From Edaphobacter sp. (GTDB taxonomy: Bacteria; Acidobacteriota; Terriglobia; Terriglobales; Acidobacteriaceae), in assembly GCF_028283685.1 (NCBI RefSeq), contig NZ_JAPWKF010000010.1, positions 186,001-250,000 on the forward strand: a stretch of 64,000 nt of DNA, read 5' to 3'. The notes beneath the pieces are model-generated. The model saw nothing but the letters and a program-made list of their open reading frames with translations, was not told the DNA's origin and did no database searches. Both the position numbers and the translations under genes were made by a program. Of the stretch, positions 45,214-55,755 are shown piece after piece (the stretch's first letter is position 1; each line of letters begins with the position of its first letter).

Positions 45214-46537
45214 GTTCGGGCTCCAGCATCTCTTCCAGGTGCGGGTCGTTCACGTTCATCAGCGGCCGCTTCATCAGCTCGGTCAGGTAGAAAGCTCCCC
45301 AGACCGAGAGAACTGCAACCGGAACCGTGATGTACGCGAGAATTCCAGTGTTTCCAGCCAGGTGCAGATTGCCGGCGGCATCCTTGAAGTTCGGCTCGAT
45401 GAGCCAGAACATGTCGAGGCAGCGGGCAAAGATCATCCAGCAGGTCAGAGCGATCATCTTCGACTTGTTGCGCTTCAGATCGCGCGACAGCAGAAGAACA
45501 AACGGGATCAGCCAGTGGCAGATAAAGTCGAGTGAGCAGATCACCCACCATCCGCCGTGAATGCGCGCCAGGTACCAGGGCAGCTCGTCCGGTACGTTAC
45601 CCGACCAGATGATCAGGAACTCGGCGAAGCAGAAGTAGATGTTCAGCATCGTGAACGCGAAGGCCAGCTTGCCGAGATCGTGCTGTTCCGTACCGCGGAG
45701 CAGGGTCTTCATCGGCTCGAAGCGCGACAGCAGGACGACCGAAAGGATGCCGAGCGCCAGAACCTGGTAGCCCTGGCCGACGAGGAACTGAATGCCGTAG
45801 ATCGAGGAGTACCAGGTCACGTCCAGCGACTTGATCCAGACGATCGAGGCATCGGTGAGCAGGATGACGTAGATCAGGATGCTGATACCGGAGAGGTTCT
45901 CGAACTTCACGCGCCAGGAGTCGAAGCTCGACTGCGTATCCTGCATCCGGGTCGGCGTCACGCTGCAGCGACCAGCGGTTGAGCAGGAAGGCGGTGAAGC
46001 CGATGATGCCGAAGACGATGATGGCCTGAACGACCATGGCGGTCGGATTCAGCATCGTGTGCTTGGCATTGGCCGTCATCATCTGTTCCTGGGTCATCAG
46101 GCCGTTCTTGTACGCCTGCATCGTCGCCTGGGCGTTGGGGAAGGCGAACCACTGGTACAGGTGCTTGGCGAAGAAGACGATGGGGATGAAGAGGATAGCC
46201 ACCAGCTTGAAGGTGCGGCTCATCGCCTCCAGAGGACGGCGGAGGAGCAGTCCCCACTTGCCGCCGGAGACATACTGCAGCATCAGCATGCAGTAGCCAC
46301 CGCCGGCGAAGCCGAAGGCGACCATAAAGCCCATCAGGTAGGCGCGCATGAGGTGGTTGCGTCCCTCGTCGCTCCACGCGAAGGCGAGGATCGAGACGAT
46401 GGCAGCGAGTGCACCGACGATCAGCAGACGCATCCTGCCAGGGCCTTGATCGGCTCTTCGGGTGCGGCGAGCGATGCAGGAAGGACCTTCGGCCCGTGTC
46501 CGTGTCCTTCTCCGTGATGTTCGTGTCCGTGTGACAT
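45203..46537 (-). pseudogene. actF: Alternative complex III subunit ActF, interrupted by two frameshifts
   Basis: The start is ATG at 46537, with a His-rich N-terminus (MSHGHEHHGEGHGHGPK). The first frame stops after ALAGCVC near 46420. The conserved continuation (MRLLIVGALAAIVSILAF) lies in another frame, so a base is missing near 46438. A second shift near 45958 splits FLLNRWSLQR from TPTRMQDTQSSFDSWRVKF. Restored, the protein has about 440 residues and ten transmembrane helices, with LQYVSGGKWG and ISILIYVILLTDASIVW typical of ActF. It is a quinone-site membrane subunit similar in fold to ActC. The lack of other damage suggests sequencing errors. Confidence 0.83.
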
Positions 46538-46571
46538 GCTTTTTCAGGCCTTCGTTCGGAAGCTTCCGAGT

Positions 46572-47333
46572 CTACTGCTGTGTTGCTGCTCCAGTTGTTT
46601 GCGGCTTGACTGCAGCCGGGGCCGAAGATCCTCCCGGATTAGGAAGGACAAAGAGTTTTCCGTCGGGCGTTCCGGTTACCGAGGTGCCAGGCAGCGTCGG
46701 CGCTGCGGCATACGACTCCGGCAGACCCTCGCTCTCGGCGATCGCCTTGAGCGGCTGCACATGCTGGCCGGCAGGGACGTCCGCAGTCTGGGCATTCTGG
46801 CTCAGCTGCAGGGCGCGGATGTAGGCCACGATGGCCCAGCGATCAGCGGGGGTCACCTGTGCCGCGTAGTCGGGCATGGCACCGTAGCCGTTGCTGATCA
46901 CGTGAAAGAAGTGTCCCAGCGGGGCCTGGCGCAGGCGGGCGGTATGGAAGTCGCCGGCCTTGGCGTAGCCGCGGAGAACCACCATGCCTTCGCCGTTACC
47001 GACGCGCGAGTGGCAGGGGGTGCAATAGACGTTATAGCGTTCCTGGCCGCGCTCGAGGACGGCCGGAGTTGCGGCAAACGGCAGGCCGTCGCCTTCCTTG
47101 CCGTCGACCAGGCCGGTCGCGAAGTACGAATCCGGGTGAGCCTGGTTACGGGCTACCGTGTTCTCCACCTGCGGGCGGACGGAGCGGCCGTCGGCGAACA
47201 GGGTCGTTCCGCGCTGCGGGAAGAACTTGGGCTGGTCATGCATATCCTGACGGCAGCCAAGCGTCGCGGCCAGCGTGATCGTCGCCAGTGCGGCAACGGT
47301 CAGCCTCGCGTTGGGACGTCGCGTATTAATAAT
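46572..47333 (-). CDS. actE: Alternative complex III subunit ActE, lipoprotein cytochrome c
   Basis: The mature part is clear: a signal peptide with lipobox (ITLAATLGC, cysteine about 25 residues in) and one heme-binding CTPCH in YNVYCTPCHSRVGNGEG. A distal methionine (GAMPDYAAQV) and a Pro/Ala-rich tail follow. It should carry electrons from ACIII to the caa3 oxidase at the periplasmic face. The start is uncertain: no ATG, GTG or TTG lies in frame between the actD stop and the signal peptide. Candidates are ATT at 47333 or 47330 (GGAGG just upstream) or ACG at 47324, where a single base change would make ATG. Confidence 0.83.
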   Translation of the reverse strand: MINTRRPNARLTVAALATITLAATLGCRQDMHDQPKFFPQRGTTLFADGRSVRPQVENTVARNQAHPDSYFATGLVDGKEGDGLPFAATPAVLERGQERYNVYCTPCHSRVGNGEGMVVLRGYAKAGDFHTARLRQAPLGHFFHVISNGYGAMPDYAAQVTPADRWAIVAYIRALQLSQNAQTADVPAGQHVQPLKAIAESEGLPESYAAAPTLPGTSVTGTPDGKLFVLPNPGGSSAPAAVKPQTTGAATQQ

Positions 47334-47868
47334 CCACCTCCACCACGGAGACCGCGTGAAACCGCTCGAGGAACGCCCGGGTCTCGGTGAGCGAAAACTT
47401 CGGATCGGTGGACTCGAGACAAAGGAAGAACTTGTCCGTGGTCGCTCCGTTCCGGAAGTTTGGAGCATTGAAGAGCGGATGATAGAGCTGCGGAAGTCCG
47501 TTCAGCGCGATCATGCCGAAGCCGGCCGAAAGACCGGCAAAGAGAATGGTCCACTCATAGGCCGGGATGATGAACGCCGGCCAGCTGAAGAGCGGGCGGC
47601 CCGCAATATTCAGCGGATAGGCATAGACCGCGATCCAGGTCTCCATGAGGTAAGCCGTGGTGAGTCCCATGAGACCGCCCAGCAGGCAGAGCAGAGGCAC
47701 ACGGTTCTTGTGGAAGTGCAGCGCTTCGGCTACCTCCTCCACCGGATAAGGCGTGTAGGCCTCCATGCGACGGTAGCCTGCAGTGCGGGCCTCTTCGGTC
47801 GCCTGCACCAGCTCGCTTGGAGTGTTGAACTCCGCAATCAGGCCGTAGATTCCTTCCTTGCGCGGCAT
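47326..47868 (-). CDS. actD: Alternative complex III subunit ActD (DUF3341)
   Basis: This 180-residue protein is DUF3341. It has an N-terminal soluble part (YGLIAEFNTPSELVQATEEA) and two transmembrane helices (about 60-80 and 98-120). A C-terminal soluble domain with FLCLESTDPKFSLTETRAFL resembles a metal-transport-type fold. ActD anchors ActE and ActF interactions in ACIII. It begins 2 bp after the actC stop and its end overlaps the probable actE start region. No frameshift is seen. Confidence 0.93.
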   Translation of the reverse strand: MPRKEGIYGLIAEFNTPSELVQATEEARTAGYRRMEAYTPYPVEEVAEALHFHKNRVPLLCLLGGLMGLTTAYLMETWIAVYAYPLNIAGRPLFSWPAFIIPAYEWTILFAGLSAGFGMIALNGLPQLYHPLFNAPNFRNGATTDKFFLCLESTDPKFSLTETRAFLERFHAVSVVEVDY

Positions 47869-47869
47869 A

Positions 47870-49300
<1,431 letters not shown>

Positions 49301-52300
49301 TTATGCCAGCTCCGGGTTCGGGTTGATGACGCCAGCCGTGTAGGTTGTGCGTGGGCGGTAATTGAGGTCGCCCAGCACCGAGTAGTCACGCTCCGCGGCC
49401 TTACGCTTGGCAACTTTGCTGTTCTTGTCGTTGATGTTGCCGAACGAGATGGAACCGGTCGGGCATGCCTCCTGGCAGGCCGTCACGATCTCGCCGTCGC
49501 GGATCTCGCGGTTCTCCTTGTCGGCGGTGATCTTCGCCGACATGATGCGCTGCACACAGTACGTGCACTTCTCCATGACGCCGCGCGAACGGACGCTGAC
49601 GTCGGGGTTACGCATGAACTTGAGGCTCTCGGTGTCGTAGTCCGAGTACAGCAGGAAGTTGAACCGGCGCACCTTGTACGGGCAGTTGTTGGAGCAGTAC
49701 CTTGTACCCACGCAGCGGTTGTAGACCATCAGGTTCAGGCCTTCCGGAGAGTGGACCGTGGCTCCAACCGGGCAGACCTGCTCGCAGCCTGCGTTCTCGC
49801 AGTGCTGGCAGGCCATCGGCTGGAAGTGCGCCTTGGGCGCGTTGAGGTCGCCCTCGAAGTAGGTGTCGATACGCAGCCACTGCATGTTGCGGCCGACCTT
49901 GACCTGCTCGCGGCCTACAACCGGGATATTGTTCTCGGCGTAGCAGCTGATGACGCAGGCGTTGCAGCCGAAGCAGGAGTTCATGTCGATCGACATACCC
50001 CATGCGTTCTGCAGCTTCAGGCTCGAAGGATCGACCTTGTCGTACTTCCATGCCTCGGGGAAGAAGCTGAGGTCCACTTCCTTCTTCGAGTCCCAGCCGG
50101 GATCGCCGTGGCGGGGGTCCTCACCCTGCGGGCCATATCCGACCTTGTTGACGAGCGTGCCGCTGGCACCCTCTTCGGCAAACTTCGGATTCTTCTCTGC
50201 CTCTTCAACCGTGGCGTAACGGATGATGGAGCGCTCCATCGCCTCGTGGCCAGCCATGGAGAACGTGCCCTGCGTGTCGTACTCAGGCTTCTCGAGATCG
50301 TGCTGCGCGAAGGCGCCGCGGTGCTCCGTATTGTGCACCTTGGTGACGCAGAGATCGTAGTAGCTGCCGTCGATGACCTTGGCCGAACCGCCGGAGGCGA
50401 CCGAAAGCGCGTCCGACGTGCGGATGGAGTAGGCATTGAAGCCCACATCCGCAGCGACGCGACCCGCCTCCACGCCGCGGCCGAAGCCGAGGTGGATGGT
50501 GATGACGCCATCGGGGTGACCGGGAGCCATCAGGACCGGAGCCTTGACCTTGCGGCCGTTCAGCTCGATCTCGATGAAGTTGGTCTCCTCCGCCTTGAGC
50601 TGAGCCATCGTGTTGATGCTCATCAGAGCGGCGTTATCCCAGCTCAGATTGGTGATCGGCTTGGGAAGCTCCTGCAGCCAGCCGATGTTGGCGAAGCGAC
50701 CGTCGTAAAGTGTCGGGTCAGGCCGGAAGGCGATCTCAATACCGGAGGTCGAGGGCTTGCCCGCCGGGAAGGCGGTCACGCGGGCCGGAACGCCGGCCTT
50801 CGGCGCGAAGGCCGTATCGGCCACCCAGCCATCGTGCAGCGCCTTGCGCCAGCTGGTGGCGAAGTCGCCCTTCATGTAGGTCTTGGCGCTGGCGACGACC
50901 ACGTCGTAAGACGAGGCCTTGGGGTCCGCCAGCAGGGTCTGCAGTACCTCGTGCGAACTCTTGCCGCCGTAGAGCGGATCGATCATCGGCTGGACGATCG
51001 AGAGGGTGCCGTCATAAGCACGGGCATCCGACCAGCTCTCCAGATAGTGCGCGCGGTTGAGGTGCCAGGTCGAGATCGAGCCCGTCTCATCGACGTGCGA
51101 TCCGAGGTGGACCGTGACCGGAATCTTATTGAAGGCCTCGGCGAAGCCGAGGTCGACAGGGGCGCTGTACACGGGGTTGGCGCCCAGTACAACCAGCCAC
51201 TGCACCTTGCCAGCCTTCATGTCCCCGATCAGCGCCTTGAACTCGGGCGTCTGCTCGGTGGGCATGGGGTTGACCGTCTCGGTGTAGACGACCGTCTTGC
51301 CGACCGCGCCCAGCAGCGTGTTGAGCGCGTAGGCGGCGGCGTGAACCGAAGCGGGCGACTGCTCGCCGGGAATGACAACGCAGCGGCCGGAGTTCTTCTT
51401 GAGATCGGCCAGCATGACGTTGAAGAACTTCTTCTGATCCTCGTTGAGCCACGAAGGTGCGATGCCGTAGACCAGCGCATCGGCGAAGCCTTCGATCTGG
51501 CTGGGACGCAGGCCGAGGCGATGCTCGGCGCGCATGCCGGTCGTCGTGGGCATCGACTCCACCGCGTAGAGGCGGTTCATCTTCTTGCCCTCTTCGTACA
51601 TGTGGCGCTCGCCCCAGGCAGCGGTCAGCGGCAGGAAGCCGGGCTGATTGATGCCGCCGAGGAAGTCCGCATCGAGAGCGAGGATGATGTCGGCATCCTC
51701 AAGCTTGTAGCGTGCGTCGGTGTAGGTGCCGAAGGCAGCCTTGGAGGCCGCGCGCGAGCTGTCCTGATTGACCGGCTCCCACTGCACGAACTTGGCCTGC
51801 GGATACTTGGCCTGTACCTGCTTCCACTGTGCCGCCAGCGTCGGAGAGGTCACCGTCTCGCTGAGGAAGTAGAGACCCTGGCCGCCGGGCAGCGCCGTGA
51901 CCGCCTCAAGGAAGGCGTCCTGGAACTGCGAGAAGCTGGAGGTCTGGCCGCGGAAGAGAACATGCTGCGAGCGGTCCGGATCGTACAGGTCGAGCAGGGT
52001 GGACTGGGTAAAGGTGTCCGCCGCGCCGCCGGAAGCAGGGTGCTCGGGATTACCGTTCACCTTGATGGGGCGGAAGGACTCGGACTTGACCAGAACCGGG
52101 ATCGCGCCGGTGGAGAACGGATAGGCCGAGGCGAAGTACATCGCCTTGCCCAGAACCAGATCTTCAGGCTGCTTGACGTAAGGGTAGATGGGCTCGTCGG
52201 GCTGCTTGGTGCAACCGGCGAGACCGGCCAGAGCGAACGAAGCGCCCATGACCTTGAGGAAGCCGCGGCGCGAGACCGGGTCAACCCACTCACCCGCACC

Positions 52301-52429
52301 ATGCTGACGCGGGAACTCTTCCTGCATCAGGTCGTGGAACTCCGGCGTCGCTGCCAGCTCGTCGAGGTTCTTCCAGAAGCGTCGCCCGGTCTTGCCATCG
52401 AGCCTGGCCTGAACCTCGGCCAGGGTCAA
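49301..52429 (-). CDS. actB: Alternative complex III subunit ActB (molybdopterin-oxidoreductase-like with Fe-S domain), 5' end frameshifted
   Basis: The intact frame encodes 1,042 residues: a Tat-like signal (RRGFLKVMGASFALAGLAGC), a long molybdopterin-oxidoreductase-like domain without cofactor ligands expected in ActB1, and a C-terminal ferredoxin domain. The ferredoxin part has four cysteine clusters (CFGCNACVISC, CQHCENAGCEQVC, CVGTRYCSNNC, and CTYC...ACQEAC), fitting three [4Fe-4S] and one [3Fe-4S]. The true start is almost certainly the ATG at 52491 (MAETNSLAAG). The frame breaks near 52437, where AAGAAGAAG seems to lack one A, leaving only a TTG at 52429. It passes electrons from ActC to ActA/ActE. 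Confidence 0.92.
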   Translation of the reverse strand: MTLAEVQARLDGKTGRRFWKNLDELAATPEFHDLMQEEFPRQHGAGEWVDPVSRRGFLKVMGASFALAGLAGCTKQPDEPIYPYVKQPEDLVLGKAMYFASAYPFSTGAIPVLVKSESFRPIKVNGNPEHPASGGAADTFTQSTLLDLYDPDRSQHVLFRGQTSSFSQFQDAFLEAVTALPGGQGLYFLSETVTSPTLAAQWKQVQAKYPQAKFVQWEPVNQDSSRAASKAAFGTYTDARYKLEDADIILALDADFLGGINQPGFLPLTAAWGERHMYEEGKKMNRLYAVESMPTTTGMRAEHRLGLRPSQIEGFADALVYGIAPSWLNEDQKKFFNVMLADLKKNSGRCVVIPGEQSPASVHAAAYALNTLLGAVGKTVVYTETVNPMPTEQTPEFKALIGDMKAGKVQWLVVLGANPVYSAPVDLGFAEAFNKIPVTVHLGSHVDETGSISTWHLNRAHYLESWSDARAYDGTLSIVQPMIDPLYGGKSSHEVLQTLLADPKASSYDVVVASAKTYMKGDFATSWRKALHDGWVADTAFAPKAGVPARVTAFPAGKPSTSGIEIAFRPDPTLYDGRFANIGWLQELPKPITNLSWDNAALMSINTMAQLKAEETNFIEIELNGRKVKAPVLMAPGHPDGVITIHLGFGRGVEAGRVAADVGFNAYSIRTSDALSVASGGSAKVIDGSYYDLCVTKVHNTEHRGAFAQHDLEKPEYDTQGTFSMAGHEAMERSIIRYATVEEAEKNPKFAEEGASGTLVNKVGYGPQGEDPRHGDPGWDSKKEVDLSFFPEAWKYDKVDPSSLKLQNAWGMSIDMNSCFGCNACVISCYAENNIPVVGREQVKVGRNMQWLRIDTYFEGDLNAPKAHFQPMACQHCENAGCEQVCPVGATVHSPEGLNLMVYNRCVGTRYCSNNCPYKVRRFNFLLYSDYDTESLKFMRNPDVSVRSRGVMEKCTYCVQRIMSAKITADKENREIRDGEIVTACQEACPTGSISFGNINDKNSKVAKRKAAERDYSVLGDLNYRPRTTYTAGVINPNPELA

Positions 52430-52535
52430 CTTCTTCTTGCACCCGCCTCAGCCTGCGCCATACCTGCCGCCAGTGAATTTGTCTCTGCCATCGTGTCTTC
52501 TGTTCCTATCCCACTCGTTGTTATGCCGTTCCGCT

Positions 52536-53313
52536 TCATCGGTGGCACGTCTCGCAGCTGGCGAGCTCATTCGGGGTGCGAATGTGATACTGCGCCGTGA
52601 GGTACTTACCCAGCTCGATCTGACTGGTGAACCTGGTGTATCCAGCCGGTACGGCAGCCTCTTCGGTCGTAACCTCGCAGCTGACGTTCTGTGCCGTGGG
52701 TCCACCCTTGGTGGAGCTGGTGCAGACGACCGGCTTGGTGCTGGTCGGCCCTGCCCAGGCCATGTTGTAGATCTCGGAGGTCGGACGGAGGTTCGCGGCA
52801 GGATTACGGTGGCAGTTCAGGCACCACTCCATCTGCAGCGTGTTTTCCTGGTACATCAGCGGCATCTCGTCGACACGGCCATGACAGCTTGCGCAGCCGA
52901 TGCCTTTGTTTACGTGGATGTCGTGATTGAAGTAGACATAAGTCCGGAAGGTCGTGAACGCGGATCCACTGGATCGACGCGCCCGTCGCCCAGCTCTGGC
53001 GAACCGGCTCGAGATAATCGGCATTGGTCCAGATCTGCGCGTGGCAGTTGATGCAGGTCTTGGTCGGCGGAATGCCGGCATAGGCCGCCTTCTCCACCTG
53101 CACGTGACAGTACTGGCACTGCAGGCCAACACCCTCAACGTGGTGCTTGTGGCTGAATGGAATCGGCTGGTCCGGCCGCTGGCCCTGCTTGGTGACCCAG
53201 GGAGATCGCTGAAGCTGGTCGAGGGCTACGCCGAGCGCGATGACGATAAGGCCCGTCAAAACCAGGCTCATCCGAGCCAGCGCGTTCGAACTGCGGTCAA
53301 AAACTTGCGCCAT
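52536..53313 (-). pseudogene. actA: Alternative complex III subunit ActA, pentaheme cytochrome c, interrupted by one frameshift
   Basis: The gene begins with ATG at 53313 (MAQVFDRSSNALARMSLVL), with one transmembrane helix at about 13-32. The first frame carries CQYCH and CINCH. Near 52941 an extra T (minus strand GACTTATGTC) shifts the frame, and the second frame carries CASCH, CLNCH and CETCH. Restored, the protein has about 258 residues and five c-type hemes, as expected for ActA. It heads the ACIII-caa3 operon and ends about 44 bp before actB. All five heme motifs are intact, which argues for a base-calling error rather than a dead gene. Confidence 0.87.
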
Positions 53314-53853
53314 GAGTGCTTTCCTGCTTCCTCTCTGGTTCGCCTGGCTTCCGTCTAACAGGTCGAGAAGGGATTCAAGGGTTTCGTTCTAAACTTTGTC
53401 GAGCCGATCAATGTCCCAATCGGCCTTTCAGGCATCCAATTTCACACTTCAGCCTGATTTTTAACTCTCTGAGGTCTTGAGTATAGCAGTGGAAAAAGTC
53501 ATTCCTCGTGCACTGACCGATACTCGCAACTGATTTTTCACCTGCAACATCCGATTATCGAACCCACCGGAGCCGCCCGTTTTTCGAGCCTGCACAACAT
53601 CTCGTGCGTCGCCGCACGACAGACTCTGCGCACCACAATATCTACCCTGCCCGAAAGGTATCCCCCTTGTAAATCCGCACCAAAAGAGTCCGATTTTGGA
53701 GTTGCCCCTGTTGCAGCATTTTTAGTGCAACCCGCAGGGGCTGTTCACCTTACGCGAGACTGGACGATCGCCGGACAGATCTTCTGTGACACCGATCACC
53801 GCGATGCCATCGTTCTTCATACTGAGGTTCCTTCTTCTGATACCGTCATCGAC
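53314..53853. other. Intergenic region between divergent actA and DNA glycosylase genes
   Basis: The 540 bp hold no supported gene. They are more AT-rich in the part near actA (about 53390-53560), consistent with promoters. An open frame from GTG at 53725 joins the glycosylase gene but its N-terminal residues look non-native. Confidence 0.6.
53480..53488 (-). promoter_or_regulatory. Possible extended -10 element for the ACIII-caa3 operon
   Basis: On the minus strand the sequence TGCTATACT matches an extended -10 (TGnTATAAT-like) and lies about 167 bp before the actA start. No convincing -35 is spaced correctly. It is a weak candidate based on consensus matching. Confidence 0.3.
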
Positions 53854-54576
53854 ATGCCTCGCCCCAGCGCCACACCGCGCGCGCCGCGTTACGATGCCGC
53901 GGCGGCCATCGCCCATCTCACTGCCGCAGACCCCAAGCTGGGACGCCTGATCGAACGTGCCGGACCGTTTACGCTGCGCGTCTCCAGCGGCTTGTCGCCA
54001 TTTGAGGCTCTGGTGGAGTCGATCATCTACCAGCAGCTGCACGGCAAGGCGGCGGCGACGATTCACCGGCGCCTGCTCGACAGCTTTGAGGAGCTGCTGG
54101 GGCCGGGTGTCCATCCCACGGCGCAACATCTGCTGGACTGCCCGAACGAGCAGCTGCGCGCCGCCGGGCTCTCGAAGAACAAGATGCTGGCGTTGCGCGA
54201 CCTCGCCGCCAAGACGATCGACGGCACCGTTCCCACTCTGGAACGCATCCGGAGGATGGCGGATGAGGACGTCATCGACCACCTGACGCAGGTGCGCGGC
54301 ATCGGCCGCTGGACGGTCGAGATGCTGCTCATGTTCCGCCTGGGGCGTCCGGACGTCTTCCCGGTCACCGACTACGGCGTGCGCAAGGGATTCGCGCTGA
54401 CCTTTCAGGGGCTGAAGCCGGAGAAGAAGGTCGAGCCTTCCGACCTGCCCAATGCGGAGACGATGCACCGACGGGCGAAGAAGTGGGGGCCCTGGCGCTC
54501 CATCGCAAGCTGGTACCTGTGGCGCGCCTGCGACCTGGCCAGCGGCAAGATGGTGTTGCCGGGGGCAAAGGCGTAG
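53854..54576 (+). CDS. DNA-3-methyladenine glycosylase II (AlkA-like, HhH-GPD)
   Basis: I start at the ATG at 53854 (MPRPSATPR); a GTG at 53725 would add 43 residues without family resemblance. The 240-residue protein has the HhH-GPD fold: ESIIYQQLHGKAAATIHRR, the helix-hairpin-helix LTQVRGIGRWTVEMLL, and the catalytic aspartate in DVFPVTDYGVRKG. It excises alkylated purines from DNA to start base-excision repair. The N-terminal TBP-like domain of E. coli AlkA is missing, so it is closer to the short AlkA/Mag1 group. It is a single gene, 83 bp before the cupin gene. Confidence 0.87.
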   Translation: MPRPSATPRAPRYDAAAAIAHLTAADPKLGRLIERAGPFTLRVSSGLSPFEALVESIIYQQLHGKAAATIHRRLLDSFEELLGPGVHPTAQHLLDCPNEQLRAAGLSKNKMLALRDLAAKTIDGTVPTLERIRRMADEDVIDHLTQVRGIGRWTVEMLLMFRLGRPDVFPVTDYGVRKGFALTFQGLKPEKKVEPSDLPNAETMHRRAKKWGPWRSIASWYLWRACDLASGKMVLPGAKA

Positions 54577-54659
54577 TCGCGACGGCAATCGCCGGAACGG
54601 CTGGCTGCTCTTACTGCGTCAAAGGCGTCAAAGGCTGAAGGAGACGGGAGGGCCGACCG

Positions 54660-55262
54660 ATGTCAGCGATGGACCGCCGCGAGTTCAACCGGATGATCTC
54701 CCTGCTGGGACTGGCGGGCGCAGGCTCGCTGGCTGGACCGACTGCGCTGGCGGCGCCCGCGCAGCCGGAGTCATTCACGCTGAGCCGCAATGACTGGATG
54801 CCAAACAACAGTTCCCTGCCGGTGCTGCACTATCACGGGGCGGGCAAGGGGTCGTCGTCGGAGATGGCGGCGGCATTTGAGCGCATCTTTCAGAAGAACG
54901 GGTGGCCGGCGCAGTGGCGCAACGGCGTGTACGACTTTCATCACTATCACTCGACCGCACACGAGGTGCTGGGCTTTGCGGCGGGAGACGCGCGCATCAT
55001 GCTGGGAGGACCGAATGGCCGCGAGGTGCGCGTGAAGGGCGGCGATGTTGTGGTTCTGCCCACCGGCACGGGACACTGCCGCATCGAGGCCAGCTCGGAT
55101 TTTCTTGTGGTGGGCGCGTATCCGGTGGGGCAGGATTGGGACATCTGCCGGACGGCGCCGACCGCTGCGATGACGGAACGGATGCGCGGCCTTCCGTTTC
55201 CCGCAACTGATCCGGTGAGCGGGGTGGACGGCGCGCTGACGAAACTGTGGAAGCGGGCCTGA
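54660..55262 (+). CDS. Exported cupin-domain protein with Tat-like signal
   Basis: The ATG at 54660 has GGGAGG eight bases upstream. The 200-residue product begins with a twin-arginine-type signal ([18 protein letters not shown]). The mature part is a cupin beta-barrel: a first motif with [19 protein letters not shown], providing histidines and a glutamate as likely metal ligands, and a second with [15 protein letters not shown]. Family members range from isomerases to dioxygenases and sugar-binding proteins. This one resembles small stand-alone cupins without known substrate. The HxlR gene converges 27 bp downstream. Confidence 0.82.
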   Translation: MSAMDRREFNRMISLLGLAGAGSLAGPTALAAPAQPESFTLSRNDWMPNNSSLPVLHYHGAGKGSSSEMAAAFERIFQKNGWPAQWRNGVYDFHHYHSTAHEVLGFAAGDARIMLGGPNGREVRVKGGDVVVLPTGTGHCRIEASSDFLVVGAYPVGQDWDICRTAPTAAMTERMRGLPFPATDPVSGVDGALTKLWKRA

Positions 55263-55289
55263 TTCTGCTTTTATGCATCCGCAAGAAGG

Positions 55290-55643
55290 CTATGCGACCT
55301 GCTTCTGCGACCGCTCCACGAGATAATTTTCGCCCCAGAGCTGCAGCGAGCGGACGACCGGCTCAAGCGAGTGACCGCGGCTGGAGAGGCGGTACTCGAC
55401 GCGCGGCGGCACCTCGGCGTAGACGGTGCGTGTGATCAGGCCGCACTCCTCCAGCTCCCGTAGCTGCTTGGTGAGCGTGCGCTGGGTGATGCCGGTGAGC
55501 CGGCGGCGCAGCTCGTTGAAGCGGAGCATGCCGTCGTTGAGCAGGTGGTAGAGGATGACGCCCTTCCACTTGCCGTCGATCAGGTCGAGTGTCGCTTCGA
55601 CCGGGCAGCCCAGTGCGCAGGTGTAGTCTTTATTCCTTTTCAT
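55290..55643 (-). CDS. HxlR-family transcriptional regulator
   Basis: The 117-residue protein is a winged-helix regulator of the HxlR family. C9 and C13 flank the first helix, the start motif CPVEATLDLIDGKWKGVIL is diagnostic, and the recognition helix lies in ITQRTLTKQLRELEECGLI. It diverges from the quinone-oxidoreductase-like gene, with two inverted repeats in the 112-bp gap, and probably controls that gene and itself. Cys residues near the N-terminus are redox or quinone sensors in relatives such as YodB, so electrophile sensing is plausible. Confidence 0.92.
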   Translation of the reverse strand: MKRNKDYTCALGCPVEATLDLIDGKWKGVILYHLLNDGMLRFNELRRRLTGITQRTLTKQLRELEECGLITRTVYAEVPPRVEYRLSSRGHSLEPVVRSLQLWGENYLVERSQKQVA

Positions 55644-55664
55644 GCCACCGCCTCCGTGCCCACG

Positions 55665-55680
55665 GTATCCAAAGGGATAC
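55665..55680. promoter_or_regulatory. Inverted repeat, probable HxlR operator 1
   Basis: GTATCC and GGATAC form a perfect inverted repeat around a 4-bp spacer. It lies 22 bp before the HxlR start codon on one side and 75 bp before the oxidoreductase start on the other, where a dimeric autoregulator would bind. Confidence 0.6.
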
Positions 55681-55696
55681 TACGCCGCGAAAATGT

Positions 55697-55708
55697 GCGT
55701 ACTTACGC
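55697..55708. promoter_or_regulatory. Inverted repeat, possible HxlR operator 2
   Basis: GCGTA-CT-TACGC is a perfect 12-bp inverted repeat 32 bp centre-to-centre from the first one in the same divergent gap, close to the expected -35/-10 region of the oxidoreductase gene. The arms differ from operator 1, so it may bind a different protein. Confidence 0.42.
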
Positions 55709-55755
55709 GATCTGCTCGATTTTGCCATGATCGTGCCTGAGGAGAGAACACGACG

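Noticed and set aside
53725-53853. GTG start for the DNA glycosylase giving 43 more residues
   Set aside because: The extension has no family resemblance, and the ATG at 53854 gives the usual length for the short AlkA group.
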